Positions 1 through 8,948 are shown, counted from the first letter of the stretch. The stretch is 24,073 bases of DNA from Calditrichota bacterium (GCA_008501735.1 QQUF01000055.1:1-24073), one strand, 5' to 3'. Translations and numbers: made by a program. Notes: generated by a model from the letters alone, not told the origin.

Positions 1-1
1 T

Positions 2-1072
2 ACTGCCGAAGACTCGTCAACAGGCGAACTTTCAACCCAAAAATTGAAAATCTCAAACGACAATGAATTTTCATTCACTACAACTCTTGACCAAGCGATT
101 TATAGTTTTGGCAAAGTTGGAAGTGCAATTACTGCTTCTGGTCATTACAAAAAACTTGTGAATTATAATTTCACTTCACAAAGACAAGAGGTTTTGACAC
201 AAGTTAAGAAGTCATTTTATGGTACAATTCTTTTGAAAAATGTTTACGAAGTTTCAAAAGAATCGGAAGAAAATGCAAAAGAGAATTATGAAAAAATTAA
301 AACGCGTTTTGAGAACGGAGCTTCTTCCGAATTTGCACTTTTACAAGCTGAAGTGAATTGGCAAAATGCAATTCCACAGACTTTGAAAGTCAAAGAAGAT
401 TACGAACTTGCACTGAATAATTTGAAAAGCCAAGTTGGAATCTCTCTCGAAGAGGAAGTGAAATTAACAGGAAGTTTTGAGAAATATCCGACTCTTCCAA
501 CGAAGTTAGCACTTGACGCAGTGTTAGAACAAAGACCTGATTACAATTCTTTGCTTTGGAAAAAGAAATTTGACGACAAAGTAACTTCTATTCAATTTGC
601 GAACCACCTTCCTTCTTTGACTGGGAATTTGACTTACTCTTATTCAGCTCAGTCTGACAAATTTAAACTTGACAATGACAATGACAATGTTATTCTCGGT
701 CTGAATTTGAACATTCCGATTTTTTCTGGTGGTTTGACAGATTCAAAAGTGCAACAAGCTAAAATTGATGCGAAAAAGACAGAAACTCAAATTGCGATGA
801 CAACTGATTTTATTGAAATTGAGTTAAAAAATATTTATATCAAACTCCAAAAATCTGAGCAAAGAATTAATGCTACTAAAAAAGGAGTTTCAACAGCAGA
901 AAGAGCTTTTAAGATTGCTGAATCAAGTGTCAAAAATGGTTTGGCAACTCAACTCGAACTTAAAGAAAGCAGAAATGCTTTAAATTTTGCAAAAGTGAAT
1001 TATTACACGGCAGTTTACGAATACCTTGAAGCCTACTTTGATTGGCAAAAAGCAATCGGAAACGTCAATTAA
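2..1072 (+). CDS. TolC-family outer membrane efflux protein (5' truncated by window edge)
   Basis: Outer-membrane channel component of a tripartite efflux pump, carrying substrate from the adaptor across the outer membrane. The reading frame is open from base 2 with no stop, so the true start lies left of the window; 356 residues are visible against the usual 430-480, so roughly the first 70-120 are missing. Seen: two long heptad-rich helical stretches (around bases 240-420 and 790-1000), the RPDY motif at the start of the second OEP repeat (bases 532-543), and short beta segments such as the one with LNLNIPIFSGG near base 710. These fit the TolC fold of two repeats, each with strands and helices. 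It ends 18 bases before the adaptor gene, so the two are almost certainly co-transcribed. An internal TTG at 44 could be mistaken for a start, but the upstream codons look equally coding. Substrate cannot be told. Confidence 0.9.
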   Translation, partial: TAEDSSTGELSTQKLKISNDNEFSFTTTLDQAIYSFGKVGSAITASGHYKKLVNYNFTSQRQEVLTQVKKSFYGTILLKNVYEVSKESEENAKENYEKIKTRFENGASSEFALLQAEVNWQNAIPQTLKVKEDYELALNNLKSQVGISLEEEVKLTGSFEKYPTLPTKLALDAVLEQRPDYNSLLWKKKFDDKVTSIQFANHLPSLTGNLTYSYSAQSDKFKLDNDNDNVILGLNLNIPIFSGGLTDSKVQQAKIDAKKTETQIAMTTDFIEIELKNIYIKLQKSEQRINATKKGVSTAERAFKIAESSVKNGLATQLELKESRNALNFAKVNYYTAVYEYLEAYFDWQKAIGNVN

Positions 1073-1073
1073 C

Positions 1074-1082
1074 AAAAAGGAG
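1074..1082 (+). promoter_or_regulatory. Strong Shine-Dalgarno deciding a TTG start
   Basis: AAAAAGGAG sits eight bases before the TTG at 1091. No ATG is available nearby in frame, so this site supports TTG as the initiation codon of the adaptor gene. Confidence 0.75.
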
Positions 1083-1090
1083 ATTTTCTC

Positions 1091-2137
1091 TTGAATTTCA
1101 AAATAAATCAATTTCTAAGTATTATAATTTGTGGATTTGTGGCTTTCTCTTGTGCAGAAAATCAAGCTCAAGAAATTCCAAAAACAGAAGAAAAAGTTGA
1201 AAAACAAATTCCTGTAAAAATCGAAAAACTAAAAGGTGAAAATTTTAACGATTACCTTGAAGTTACTGGAGTTTTGAAAGCTAAGAATGAAATCAAAATC
1301 ATCGCAGAAGAAGGTGGAACTTTAGTCAAAATTAGATTTGACAAAGGAAGAAGTGTTTCAAAAGGCGATACGATTGCCGTTCTTGAAAATAAAATGATTG
1401 AAGCAGGTTACAAAGACGCGAAAGCTGCTTTGGAACAAGCAAAATTGCAAACCAAAAGCAGTGAAGTTCTTTTTAAAGAAAAAGCAATTTCTGACATCGA
1501 AGCGAAAATTTCAAAGTTGAATTTGGAACGTGCAGAAGCAGCTTACAGCTTGGCAAAATCACGCTTTGAAAAATTGTCATTAGTCGCCCCATACGGCGGT
1601 TTTGTAAATGATAGGTTTTATGACTTAGGTTCTTACGTTACTCCAATGACTTCTGTTTTTGACTTCACAGACAACTCTGAAATGAAAGTCTCTGCTGGAG
1701 TTGCAGAAAGATTTTTGGGAGACATCAAGGTTGGAACTCCAATCGAAATTCATCTTGATGCATTCCCAACAATGAAAATTGAAAGTAAAATTTCTTTTGT
1801 AAGTAAAAGTATTAAAACTCAAGACAGAACATTTCAGATTGAGTGCAAAATTCAAAATCCTGAAAGAGTTTTGGCTTCACAAATGATTGCAGATTTGAAA
1901 CTTTTGAGGAAGTCTTACCAAAACGAAATTGTTGTTCCTTTAGATGCTCTAATTGAATCTGAAACGGGAAAGTTTGTTTTCTTAGATGAAGCAAATCGTG
2001 CAAAGAAAAGTGTTGTCGAAATCTTAGCAGTTTACAAAGACAACGCTTTAGTAAAAGGTTTGGAAGAAAACCAAAATTTGATTGTTCTTGGACACCGAAA
2101 TCTCACTGAAGGCGACTTGCTTAAAGTCGTAAAATAA
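1091..2137 (+). CDS. RND efflux periplasmic adaptor subunit, membrane fusion protein, probable lipoprotein
   Basis: Bridges the inner-membrane permease and the outer-membrane channel in the periplasm. 348 residues. An N-terminal hydrophobic segment (about 8-20) ends in VAFSC with Cys21, a relaxed lipobox, so it is probably lipid-anchored. Next come a first half-lipoyl segment (about 58-100), a helical hairpin rich in Ala/Lys/Glu (about 102-162), the second half-lipoyl segment with the typical LVAPYGGFV (164-172), then a beta-barrel and membrane-proximal domain to the end. This order is the AcrA/MexA/HlyD pattern. Start is TTG, supported by an upstream AAAAAGGAG. It lies 18 bases after the TolC-like gene and 11 before the permease gene, the standard operon order. 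Family assignment is secure; the transported compound is unknown. Confidence 0.95.
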   Translation: MNFKINQFLSIIICGFVAFSCAENQAQEIPKTEEKVEKQIPVKIEKLKGENFNDYLEVTGVLKAKNEIKIIAEEGGTLVKIRFDKGRSVSKGDTIAVLENKMIEAGYKDAKAALEQAKLQTKSSEVLFKEKAISDIEAKISKLNLERAEAAYSLAKSRFEKLSLVAPYGGFVNDRFYDLGSYVTPMTSVFDFTDNSEMKVSAGVAERFLGDIKVGTPIEIHLDAFPTMKIESKISFVSKSIKTQDRTFQIECKIQNPERVLASQMIADLKLLRKSYQNEIVVPLDALIESETGKFVFLDEANRAKKSVVEILAVYKDNALVKGLEENQNLIVLGHRNLTEGDLLKVVK

Positions 2138-2148
2138 CGGAATTCTGA

Positions 2149-5100
2149 ATGAAAATTACAGACATCTCATTAAAGTCAGTTACAAGTATTTTTGTACTAC
2201 TTTTCATAATTGTTGTAGCAGGTTTGAAAACTTATTCGGGTTTACCTGTTGAAAACTTTCCTGACATAAAACAACCTGTTGTAATTGTTGCTGCTCCTTA
2301 CGTCGGAGTTTCTCCTTCGGATATGGAAACACTTGTTACGCAACCGCTTGAAGAAAAAATCAGTGAAATTACAAAAATCAAAAAATTATCTTCTTCGACT
2401 TCCGAGGGTTATACAAATATTACAGTTGAATTTGAGCCAGACATTGACATTGACGATGCAGTTCGAAAAGTTCGTGAAAAAGTTGACCAAGCAAAACAAG
2501 ATTTGCCGAGTGACCTGGAAGATCCAATAATCCAAGAAGTAAATTTTGAAAATATTCCGATTATGTACATTAGCATCACAGGAAACCAAACTCTTGTGAA
2601 ACTTAAAGAACTCGCTGAAGACCTTGAAGATAAATTCAAACAAGTTTCTGGAGTTTTGGACGTAAACATTACGGGCGGACTTGAAAGAGAAGTAAAAATC
2701 AATGTTTCACCTTCACGTTTGCAGGCTTACAACATCGGAATTGAAGACGTAACAATTGCAATTCAAAATGAAAATGTAACAATTCCCGGCGGCTCACTTG
2801 AAAGTGGAAACTTAAAATATACAGTTAGAGTTCCAGGAGAATTTACTTCAATTCAAGACATTGAAAACGTTGTTGTAAAGCAAAAATCAGGCTCACCAAT
2901 TTACCTAAAAGACGTTGCAAATGTATTTTTCGGATTTAAAGAAAGAGAAAATTTTGCAAGACTAAACGGAAGCTCAAGTGTTACAGTGTCAATTCAAAAA
3001 CGTTCTGGTGAAAACTTAATCCGAATTGCAGACTCGATAAAAGAGATTATGGAGAAAGAATCAAAACATTTTCCTGAAGGAACAGTTTACACGATTCTTG
3101 GCGACCAGTCTAAAGATATTCGAATTATGGTTAATGACCTTGAAAACAACATTATTGCAGGAATGCTCCTTGTTATCGGAGTTCTGTACTTTTTCTTCGG
3201 TCTTAGAAATGGACTTTTGGTCGGAATTGCGATTCCGCTTTCGATGCTCATTTCTTTTATTGCAATGGGAATGCTTGGTTACACTTTAAATATGATTGTT
3301 CTTTTCAGTTTGATTCTTGCTCTTGGAATGCTTGTTGATAATGCGATTGTAATTATTGAAAATATTTATCGGCATCACACAGAAGAAGGTAAACCGCTTT
3401 TCCAAGCAGCAAGTGAAGCAACAAAAGAAGTTGGTGTTGCAGTTGTCGTTTCAACAATTACGACTCTTGCAGCTTTTGCTCCAATGATTTTTTGGCCCGG
3501 AATGGTCGGTGAATTTATGAGTTATTTGCCAATTACTTTGATAATTACTTTGTCTGCCTCGCTTTTCGTTGGACTTGTAATTAACCCAGTACTTTCAGCA
3601 ATGTTTATTAAGAAACAGAAAGAAGACAAAGTTTTAATCGGAGATGTTTTAATTCAAAAACTGGCTATTCTCTACGACGGAAGTTTAAAGTGGGCTTTAA
3701 ACCATAGGAAGACGACAATTTTATTTACGGTTGTTGCTTACATTTTTGTATTTATGATTTATGGAATGTTTAATGCAGGAGTTGAATTCTTTCCTGACTT
3801 AGAACCAAAACAAATTTTTGTAAATGTTGAAGCTCCTGTTGGAACTCACCTTGATGCTTCAAATGAAATTGTTAAAGAAATTGAAAGCAAAATTAAAGAC
3901 ACTCCAGATATGGATAATTTTATTGTAGATGTTGGAGTTTCAAATAATGGAGGTTTTGACTTCGGAGTTGGAGGAGGTTCTTCTCACACTTCAACAGTTA
4001 CGATTGACCTTTTCGATAAATTTAAAAGAGTGCAAAATTCTTTCCTTACTCTTGATGGCGTAAAAGAAAAAATTTCTGGAATTCCAGGAGCAAGAGTTGA
4101 TGTTTCAAAACCTCCAGAAGGACCACCAACTGGAGCAGCCGTAGAAATTCAGATTAAGGGAAATGACTTTAATATTTTGGATGACATTTCAAACAAAATT
4201 CAAAGAAAAATTGAAAATGTAGAAGGTCTTGCAGAACTTAAAGACAATTACAATAAAGGTCGTCCTGAACTTAGAATCAGAGTTGATAGAGAAAAAGCTG
4301 CACTCTTTGGTTTGAACACAATGCAAATTGCAAATTCAATCCGAACTGCTGTAAATGGTTTTGAAGCTTCGGAATACAGACTTGGACAAGACCAACACGA
4401 AATTACTGTTCGTTTTGACAAAAATTATCGTGAAAATTATTCTGATATTTTAGAACTTACAGTTTTTCACGAAGGTACACATTTTCCTTTAGCAAACTTT
4501 GCAACAATTGAACTTTCATCTGGACTTAGCCAAGTGAATCACGTTGACGAAGACAGAGTTGTAATTGTTACTGCTGATGCAATTGGTAGAAGCTCATCTG
4601 AAATTATGGTAGAAGTTAAAGAACTTCTAAACGGTTTTGAAGTTCCTGAAGGTTACACTCTGAATTATGCAGGACAAGACAAGGAACAAAAGGAAGCGGA
4701 AGAGTTTTTAACAAATGCTTTCCTTGTTGCTTTAGGTTTGATTTTCTTTGCTTTGGTTAGCCAGTTTAACTCTGTTACAATTCCTTTTATAATTATGATT
4801 TCAGTTCTACTTTCGTTCATCGGAGTTTTCTTTGGACTTCTTGTTACAGATAAACCTTTTGGGATTATTATGACAGGAATTGGAGTAATCTCACTTGCTG
4901 GAATTGTGGTAAATAATGCAATTGTGTTGATTGATTACATTCAGAAATTACGTGAACAAGGTATGGAAAAAGTTGATGCAATTATTCTTGGTGGAAAAAC
5001 AAGACTTAGACCAGTAATCCTCACAGCAATCACAACCATTCTTGGACTTATTCCTCTTACTGCTGGAATTAACATTGATTTTATTGGATTGTTCAAAGGT

Positions 5101-5277
5101 GATGTCAGTAAGTTTATTGAATTTGGAGCAGACAGTTCTCAATGGTGGGGAAATATGGGAGTTGCTGTAATTTTCGGTTTAATGTTCGCAACTTTCCTTA
5201 CTTTAATTGTTGTTCCAGTGCTTTATTACTACCTTAGTGATTTGTTCTCAGGTAAAAAAGAAGAAGTAAAAATTTAG
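2149..5277 (+). CDS. RND-family efflux permease, HAE1/AcrB-like
   Basis: Inner-membrane proton-driven exporter, the motor of the pump formed with the two upstream genes. 1042 residues, the normal length. Seen: N-terminal membrane helix (about 8-30) followed by the ENFPDI element, a porter domain, a membrane block around residues 335-500, a second porter domain and a second block from about 855 to the end. The TM4 signature is GMLVDNAIVIIEN (393-405): Asp397 matches AcrB Asp407, but the next position is Asn398 where AcrB has Asp408. In TM10 the sequence GIVVNNA places Asn922 where AcrB has Lys940. This VDN/VNN form occurs in a recognised subset of RND pumps, so it is not by itself inactivating. 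A loop before the last helix (about 973-1003, containing SSQWWG) is also typical of that subset. Drug, lipid or metal substrate cannot be decided; the length and motifs argue against a CusA-type metal pump. Confidence 0.95.
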   Translation: MKITDISLKSVTSIFVLLFIIVVAGLKTYSGLPVENFPDIKQPVVIVAAPYVGVSPSDMETLVTQPLEEKISEITKIKKLSSSTSEGYTNITVEFEPDIDIDDAVRKVREKVDQAKQDLPSDLEDPIIQEVNFENIPIMYISITGNQTLVKLKELAEDLEDKFKQVSGVLDVNITGGLEREVKINVSPSRLQAYNIGIEDVTIAIQNENVTIPGGSLESGNLKYTVRVPGEFTSIQDIENVVVKQKSGSPIYLKDVANVFFGFKERENFARLNGSSSVTVSIQKRSGENLIRIADSIKEIMEKESKHFPEGTVYTILGDQSKDIRIMVNDLENNIIAGMLLVIGVLYFFFGLRNGLLVGIAIPLSMLISFIAMGMLGYTLNMIVLFSLILALGMLVDNAIVIIENIYRHHTEEGKPLFQAASEATKEVGVAVVVSTITTLAAFAPMIFWPGMVGEFMSYLPITLIITLSASLFVGLVINPVLSAMFIKKQKEDKVLIGDVLIQKLAILYDGSLKWALNHRKTTILFTVVAYIFVFMIYGMFNAGVEFFPDLEPKQIFVNVEAPVGTHLDASNEIVKEIESKIKDTPDMDNFIVDVGVSNNGGFDFGVGGGSSHTSTVTIDLFDKFKRVQNSFLTLDGVKEKISGIPGARVDVSKPPEGPPTGAAVEIQIKGNDFNILDDISNKIQRKIENVEGLAELKDNYNKGRPELRIRVDREKAALFGLNTMQIANSIRTAVNGFEASEYRLGQDQHEITVRFDKNYRENYSDILELTVFHEGTHFPLANFATIELSSGLSQVNHVDEDRVVIVTADAIGRSSSEIMVEVKELLNGFEVPEGYTLNYAGQDKEQKEAEEFLTNAFLVALGLIFFALVSQFNSVTIPFIIMISVLLSFIGVFFGLLVTDKPFGIIMTGIGVISLAGIVVNNAIVLIDYIQKLREQGMEKVDAIILGGKTRLRPVILTAITTILGLIPLTAGINIDFIGLFKGDVSKFIEFGADSSQWWGNMGVAVIFGLMFATFLTLIVVPVLYYYLSDLFSGKKEEVKI

Positions 5278-5284
5278 ATATTTA

Positions 5285-5322
5285 TTTTTTTAGGGAACAA
5301 TAAATTTTGTTCCTTAAAAAAA
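5285..5322. terminator. Long A/T-armed inverted repeat, possible bidirectional terminator
   Basis: Arms 5285-5300 and 5307-5322 pair over 16 bases: a T7 run plus AGGGAACAA against TTGTTCCTT plus an A7 run, with one G-T pair and a six-base loop. It starts eight bases after the permease stop codon. As RNA the U and A runs pair with each other, so there is no free U tail in either direction; termination is plausible but not textbook. It separates the efflux operon from the AIM24-family gene. Confidence 0.5.
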
Positions 5323-5362
5323 GTGTAATTAAAGAATTTCAAGTAAAATTTTGGAGTAAAAA

Positions 5363-6157
5363 ATGCGTTGCCACGAAGTTGATTATCAAATATTTGGCGA
5401 TGATATGCAAGTCGTCGAAGTCGAATTAGACCCAAATGAAACAGTCATTGCCGAAGCTGGTGCAATGAATTGGATGGAAGATGGAATTAATTTTGAAGCA
5501 AAAATGGGCGATGGTTCGAACCCAAGCGAAGGAATTCTTGGAAAATTATTAAATGTCGGGAAAAGGGTTTTGACTGGTGAGTCTATCTTTATGACTCATT
5601 TCTCAAATAATTTTTCAGGGAAAAGGTGTGTTGCTTTTGCTGGACCTTATCCAGGGAAAATTATCCCATTAAATATGGCTTCTCTTGGAACTGATTTAAT
5701 TTGTCAAAAAGATGCTTTCCTTTGTGCAGCTTATGGAACAGAGATTAGCATTGCTTTTAACAAAAAAATCGGAGCTGGTTTCTTCGGTGGTGAAGGTTTT
5801 ATTTTACAAAGGCTTCGTGGAGACGGAATGGCTTTTATTCACGCTGGTGGAACAGTTATCAAAAAAGAATTGAACAACGAAACTTTGAGAGTAGATACAG
5901 GTTGTATTGTTGCTTTTACTCCTGGAATCGAATACGACATTCAAAGAGCAGGTGGTTTGAAATCAATGTTTTTTGGTGGTGAAGGTTTATTCTTAGCGAC
6001 TTTAAGAGGGACAGGAACTGTTTACTTACAAAGTCTTCCATTCTCAAGATTAGCTGATAGAATTATTGCTCACGCTCCAAGTGCTGGCGGTTCACGAAAA
6101 GGTGAAGGTTCTGTTCTTGGTGGTTTAGGTGATTTAATTGATGGCGATAATTATTAA
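5363..6157 (+). CDS. AIM24 / TIGR00266 family protein
   Basis: Member of the AIM24 (DUF124, TIGR00266) family, a beta-rich fold resembling the trp RNA-binding attenuation protein but with no proven bacterial function. 264 residues, the usual length. Seen: the characteristic opening with [12 protein letters not shown] and AEAGAMNWM (near residues 32-40), repeated Gly-rich blocks such as [19 protein letters not shown] (about 137-155), and [16 protein letters not shown] (about 207-222), ending in the common [12 protein letters not shown] tail. No signal peptide or membrane helix is evident, so it is probably cytoplasmic. TTGGAG lies about nine bases before the ATG. It stands alone between two stem-loops, so it is likely its own transcription unit. 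The family is sometimes described near membranes or in mitochondria in yeast; the role here is unknown. Confidence 0.9.
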   Translation: MRCHEVDYQIFGDDMQVVEVELDPNETVIAEAGAMNWMEDGINFEAKMGDGSNPSEGILGKLLNVGKRVLTGESIFMTHFSNNFSGKRCVAFAGPYPGKIIPLNMASLGTDLICQKDAFLCAAYGTEISIAFNKKIGAGFFGGEGFILQRLRGDGMAFIHAGGTVIKKELNNETLRVDTGCIVAFTPGIEYDIQRAGGLKSMFFGGEGLFLATLRGTGTVYLQSLPFSRLADRIIAHAPSAGGSRKGEGSVLGGLGDLIDGDNY

Positions 6158-6174
6158 GAAATGCTTAAAAACGC

Positions 6175-6202
6175 AAGAGCCTGAAAAAATTTTCAGGCTC
6201 TT
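6175..6202 (+). terminator. Stem-loop after the AIM24-family gene, terminator-like without a U tail
   Basis: A 12-bp perfect stem (AAGAGCCTGAAA with TTTCAGGCTCTT) closes on a four-base loop, 18 bases after the stop codon. The following bases (GGTCAGATTGGG) lack a U tract, so it may be an RNA 3'-end stabiliser or a factor-assisted terminator rather than a classic intrinsic one. Confidence 0.5.
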
Positions 6203-6331
6203 GGTCAGATTGGGAGGAAATCCAAACTAATCAAAACTCGCTTTCATAAACGCTACACATTCCTCAAAAGTTCCCAAAAAATATCAAAAAAAATATTTTA
6301 TTTCAAAACACCGCTTAAGTAATTGTTTTTT

Positions 6332-7132
6332 ATGAACAAAAAAAATAACATTTTTTTTCAGCAATACGAAAATTGTGTAATTTGTGAGCACAATTGTCAA
6401 GTGAATCGAAAATTTGAAGAAGGATTTTGCAGAACTTCGGATAAGTTTTTTATTTCATCTGTTATGACTCACGTTGGAGAAGAAAAAATCATAAATCCAA
6501 CTTTAGCAATTTTTATTTCGGGTTGTAACGCAAGGTGTAATTTTTGTTACAATTCTGAAACGGCTTTCAATTCGACAAAAGGAGTTGAAGTTTCACCAAA
6601 AATGTTAGCCAAACAAATTGACTTTGAATTAGCGAAAAATCCAAAAATCGAAACTGTAAGTTTCCTTGGAGGAGACCCAATTCCTCATTTGCCAAAAGTA
6701 ATCAAAACAGTTTCCTTAGTCGAAACAAAGACTAAATTTGTTTTGAATTCCAATTTTTATTTTACTGAAAAAGTCTTGCTTGAGATTTTAGACTACTTTC
6801 AAGTTTTCCTCGTAGATTTTAAATTTGGAAATGATTCGTGTGCAGATAAAATCGCTCAACTCCCTAACTACACTGAAATTCTGAAACGCAATTTGAAAAT
6901 CTTACAAAAACACAACCAATTCGACAAAATTTTAATCCGTCATCTTTTGATGCCGAATCATTTTGATTGTTGTTTCGTGTCTGTTGTAGATTGGCTTTCT
7001 GAGAATTTGCCAAGTGTAAAATTTAGCCTTTTAGACCAATTTGTAGGGAAAGAGAAATTGAGTAAAAGCGAGATTGAAAAGGCTTGGAAATATTTGGAAA
7101 ATAAAAATTCAGGCTCTCTTAAAATTATCTAA
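6332..7132 (+). CDS. Radical SAM protein, COG1313/PflX-like
   Basis: Predicted 4Fe-4S radical S-adenosylmethionine enzyme, 266 residues from the ATG at 6332 (a TTG three codons earlier is possible; neither has a clear Shine-Dalgarno). Seen: CxxxCxxC cluster motif GCNARCNFC with Cys65, Cys69 and Cys72; the GGD variant of the SAM-binding GGE motif at 113-115, followed by PIPHLP; and an N-terminal extra cysteine set (Cys15, Cys18, Cys22, Cys33) in CVICEHNC...GFC. That N-terminal cysteine arrangement before the radical SAM core is typical of the COG1313 group, annotated as pyruvate formate-lyase activase-like but of unproven substrate. No glycyl-radical enzyme is visible nearby, so a PFL-activating role is not supported by context. 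The gene precedes the sigma-54 activator by 111 bases on the same strand. Confidence 0.85.
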   Translation: MNKKNNIFFQQYENCVICEHNCQVNRKFEEGFCRTSDKFFISSVMTHVGEEKIINPTLAIFISGCNARCNFCYNSETAFNSTKGVEVSPKMLAKQIDFELAKNPKIETVSFLGGDPIPHLPKVIKTVSLVETKTKFVLNSNFYFTEKVLLEILDYFQVFLVDFKFGNDSCADKIAQLPNYTEILKRNLKILQKHNQFDKILIRHLLMPNHFDCCFVSVVDWLSENLPSVKFSLLDQFVGKEKLSKSEIEKAWKYLENKNSGSLKII

Positions 7133-7149
7133 TAAATTTCAAATTTATT
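7131..7149. repeat. Short AT-only palindrome at the end of the radical SAM gene
   Basis: AATAAATTT and AAATTTATT flank one C. It overlaps the stop codon. In AT-rich sequence such a palindrome can arise by chance; at most it is a weak 3'-end structure between the radical SAM gene and the downstream regulator. Confidence 0.3.
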
Positions 7150-7243
7150 TAGATAGCCTTGGAACCAAAGATAGTAAATTGAAATTCTAATAAATTATTT
7201 TATATTTAATTTAAATGCTACTTAATTAAATTGCTAAATAGTA

Positions 7244-8947
7244 ATGGATATCGAAAGTAAAATCTTTTATCAAATTTTAAACAATTTACCTGGAATTATA
7301 ATTGTTGCAACTGAAGAAAAAAAAATAATTTTTATTAATAATGATGGTGAAAAATATTTCAAATGTAAGTTGGAAAAAATCCAAAACAAAAGTTGCCAAA
7401 TAATTATTAATAAAGAATTTCACGAAACTTTTTGTCTTTTTGAAGAAGTCTCTGAAAATTCAGAAGTTCAATACAAATTTAATGTGAATTTAGCTGGTGA
7501 AGCATTTTCTGTTACAGCTTTTAAGGTTGCAACACCTGAAGGAACTTTGATTGTTCACAATTTTAGATTTGTGAATGAAATCGTTTCAAAAATTAGAAAA
7601 ATCGAAAATGAGAGAGATAAATATCATCTTCAATTTGATAATTTTACTAAAATTTTTGATAAACTTAAAGAAGCCTTTTTGTTAGTCAATTCAGAAAATA
7701 AAGTTATTTTGATGAATGAGTTTGCACAAACGACAGTCGGGATTTCTAAAAGCCAAGTTTTAAATTATGAATTTTCAAATTTCCTGAAACTACTTAAGAT
7801 TAAAAATGACAATAAATTGATTAAGTCTTTAAGTAAAAAAGAGGAACTGTCAAATTACAGTGCATTTTTGGTAGGATTAGAAAATGAGGACAGAAAAATT
7901 ATTCTTAATACTTTCAAACTTTCTAATGAAGAGAACTCTTTCGATTATTTAATTAATATTCGAGACCTTAAAAGAATTGAAGGCGATTTGCGACTAAAGT
8001 CTGAGGGTGAATTGATTCCGGGATTTATTGGTAAATCAAAAGCAATTCAGCAAATTTCGCAAATGGTTCAGATGGTTAAAAATGGCGATACAACAATTTT
8101 GATTCAAGGTGAATCAGGAACAGGAAAGGAAGTAATTTCTCACGGAATTCACGAAATGGGAGAAAGAAGAGACAAGCCTTTTGTTGCAGTAAATTGTGCG
8201 GCGATTCCTGAACATCTAATAGAATCTGAACTCTTTGGACACGAAAAAGGAGCTTTTACAGGAGCTACAGCCACTAAAATTGGAAAATTTGAACTTGCTT
8301 CCGAAGGCACACTTTTCCTTGACGAAATTGGAGAAATGCCTCTTCAACTTCAAACAAAGTTATTACGAGTTTTGCAGGAAAGGAGTTTTGAGCGAGTCGG
8401 AAGTAACAAGCAAATTCAGACTAATACAAGAGTTATTGCTGCCACAAATAAAAACTTAGCAAGTGAGGTTGAAAAAGGTAATTTTAGGAGAGATTTATTT
8501 TTTAGACTAAATGTAATTCCAATAAAATTACCACCTTTACGAGACAGAAAAGAGGATATTGAACTTTTGATTAAAACTTTTATACCAAAACTTTCAGCAA
8601 AATACAATAAAAGAATTCTTGGTGTAGAAAAAAAATCACTTCAATTTTTATTAGAATATCCTTGGCTTGGAAATGTTAGAGAATTGATGAATGTTTTGGA
8701 ATATGGAATTATCTGTTGTCAATCAACAGAGTTAGAACTTCCTGACTTTGAAAATATTTTGAACCTAAAATCCACTAAAAATGAACCTAACAGTGAGAAA
8801 AACGAAAAGCTAACTTATTCAGATTTGGAGCGAAATAAGATTTTAAAAACTTTAGAAAAAGTTAACGGCTCGTTAAATGATGCCGCTGAAATTTTGGAAA
8901 TGCACAGAACAACTCTTTGGAGGAAAATGAAAAAATATGGAATTTAA
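7244..8947 (+). CDS. PAS-containing sigma-54-dependent transcriptional activator (bacterial enhancer-binding protein)
   Basis: Activator that uses ATP to remodel sigma-54 RNA polymerase at -24/-12 promoters. 567 residues. Residues about 1-110 and 135-245 look like two PAS-type sensory modules (for example PGIIIVATEEKKIIFIN and EAFLLVNSENKVILMN), joined by a charged helical linker; no phospho-receiver domain is seen. The AAA+ core follows: Walker A GESGTGKE (289-296), the sigma-54 contact loop GAFTGA (336-341), Walker B LFLDEI (357-362), and the RDLFFRLNV and PPLRDRKEDI segments. A Fis-type helix-turn-helix ends the protein (about 525-567, with LNDAAEILEMHRTTLWRKM). All motifs are intact. Its stop codon lies one base from the next gene's preferred ATG, so it probably shares a transcript with the phosphatase and kinases. 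The signal sensed is unknown. No convincing sigma-54 promoter was found in the window. Confidence 0.95.
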   Translation: MDIESKIFYQILNNLPGIIIVATEEKKIIFINNDGEKYFKCKLEKIQNKSCQIIINKEFHETFCLFEEVSENSEVQYKFNVNLAGEAFSVTAFKVATPEGTLIVHNFRFVNEIVSKIRKIENERDKYHLQFDNFTKIFDKLKEAFLLVNSENKVILMNEFAQTTVGISKSQVLNYEFSNFLKLLKIKNDNKLIKSLSKKEELSNYSAFLVGLENEDRKIILNTFKLSNEENSFDYLINIRDLKRIEGDLRLKSEGELIPGFIGKSKAIQQISQMVQMVKNGDTTILIQGESGTGKEVISHGIHEMGERRDKPFVAVNCAAIPEHLIESELFGHEKGAFTGATATKIGKFELASEGTLFLDEIGEMPLQLQTKLLRVLQERSFERVGSNKQIQTNTRVIAATNKNLASEVEKGNFRRDLFFRLNVIPIKLPPLRDRKEDIELLIKTFIPKLSAKYNKRILGVEKKSLQFLLEYPWLGNVRELMNVLEYGIICCQSTELELPDFENILNLKSTKNEPNSEKNEKLTYSDLERNKILKTLEKVNGSLNDAAEILEMHRTTLWRKMKKYGI

Positions 8948-8948
8948 A

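Noticed and set aside
2-5277. CusCBA-type metal efflux system.
   Set aside because: The permease has HAE-type motifs, and no methionine-rich metal path or metal regulator is seen.
6192-7117. The 10-mer TTCAGGCTCT occurs both in the stem-loop at 6192-6201 and near the radical SAM gene end at 7108-7117, possibly a flanking direct repeat.
   Set aside because: A single 10-base match without flanking identity, in an AT-rich window, is compatible with chance, and no mobile-element genes lie between.
7131-7149. AT-only palindrome as a terminator for the radical SAM gene.
   Set aside because: One-base centre and no U run; too weak to call a terminator, so it was listed only as a low-confidence repeat.
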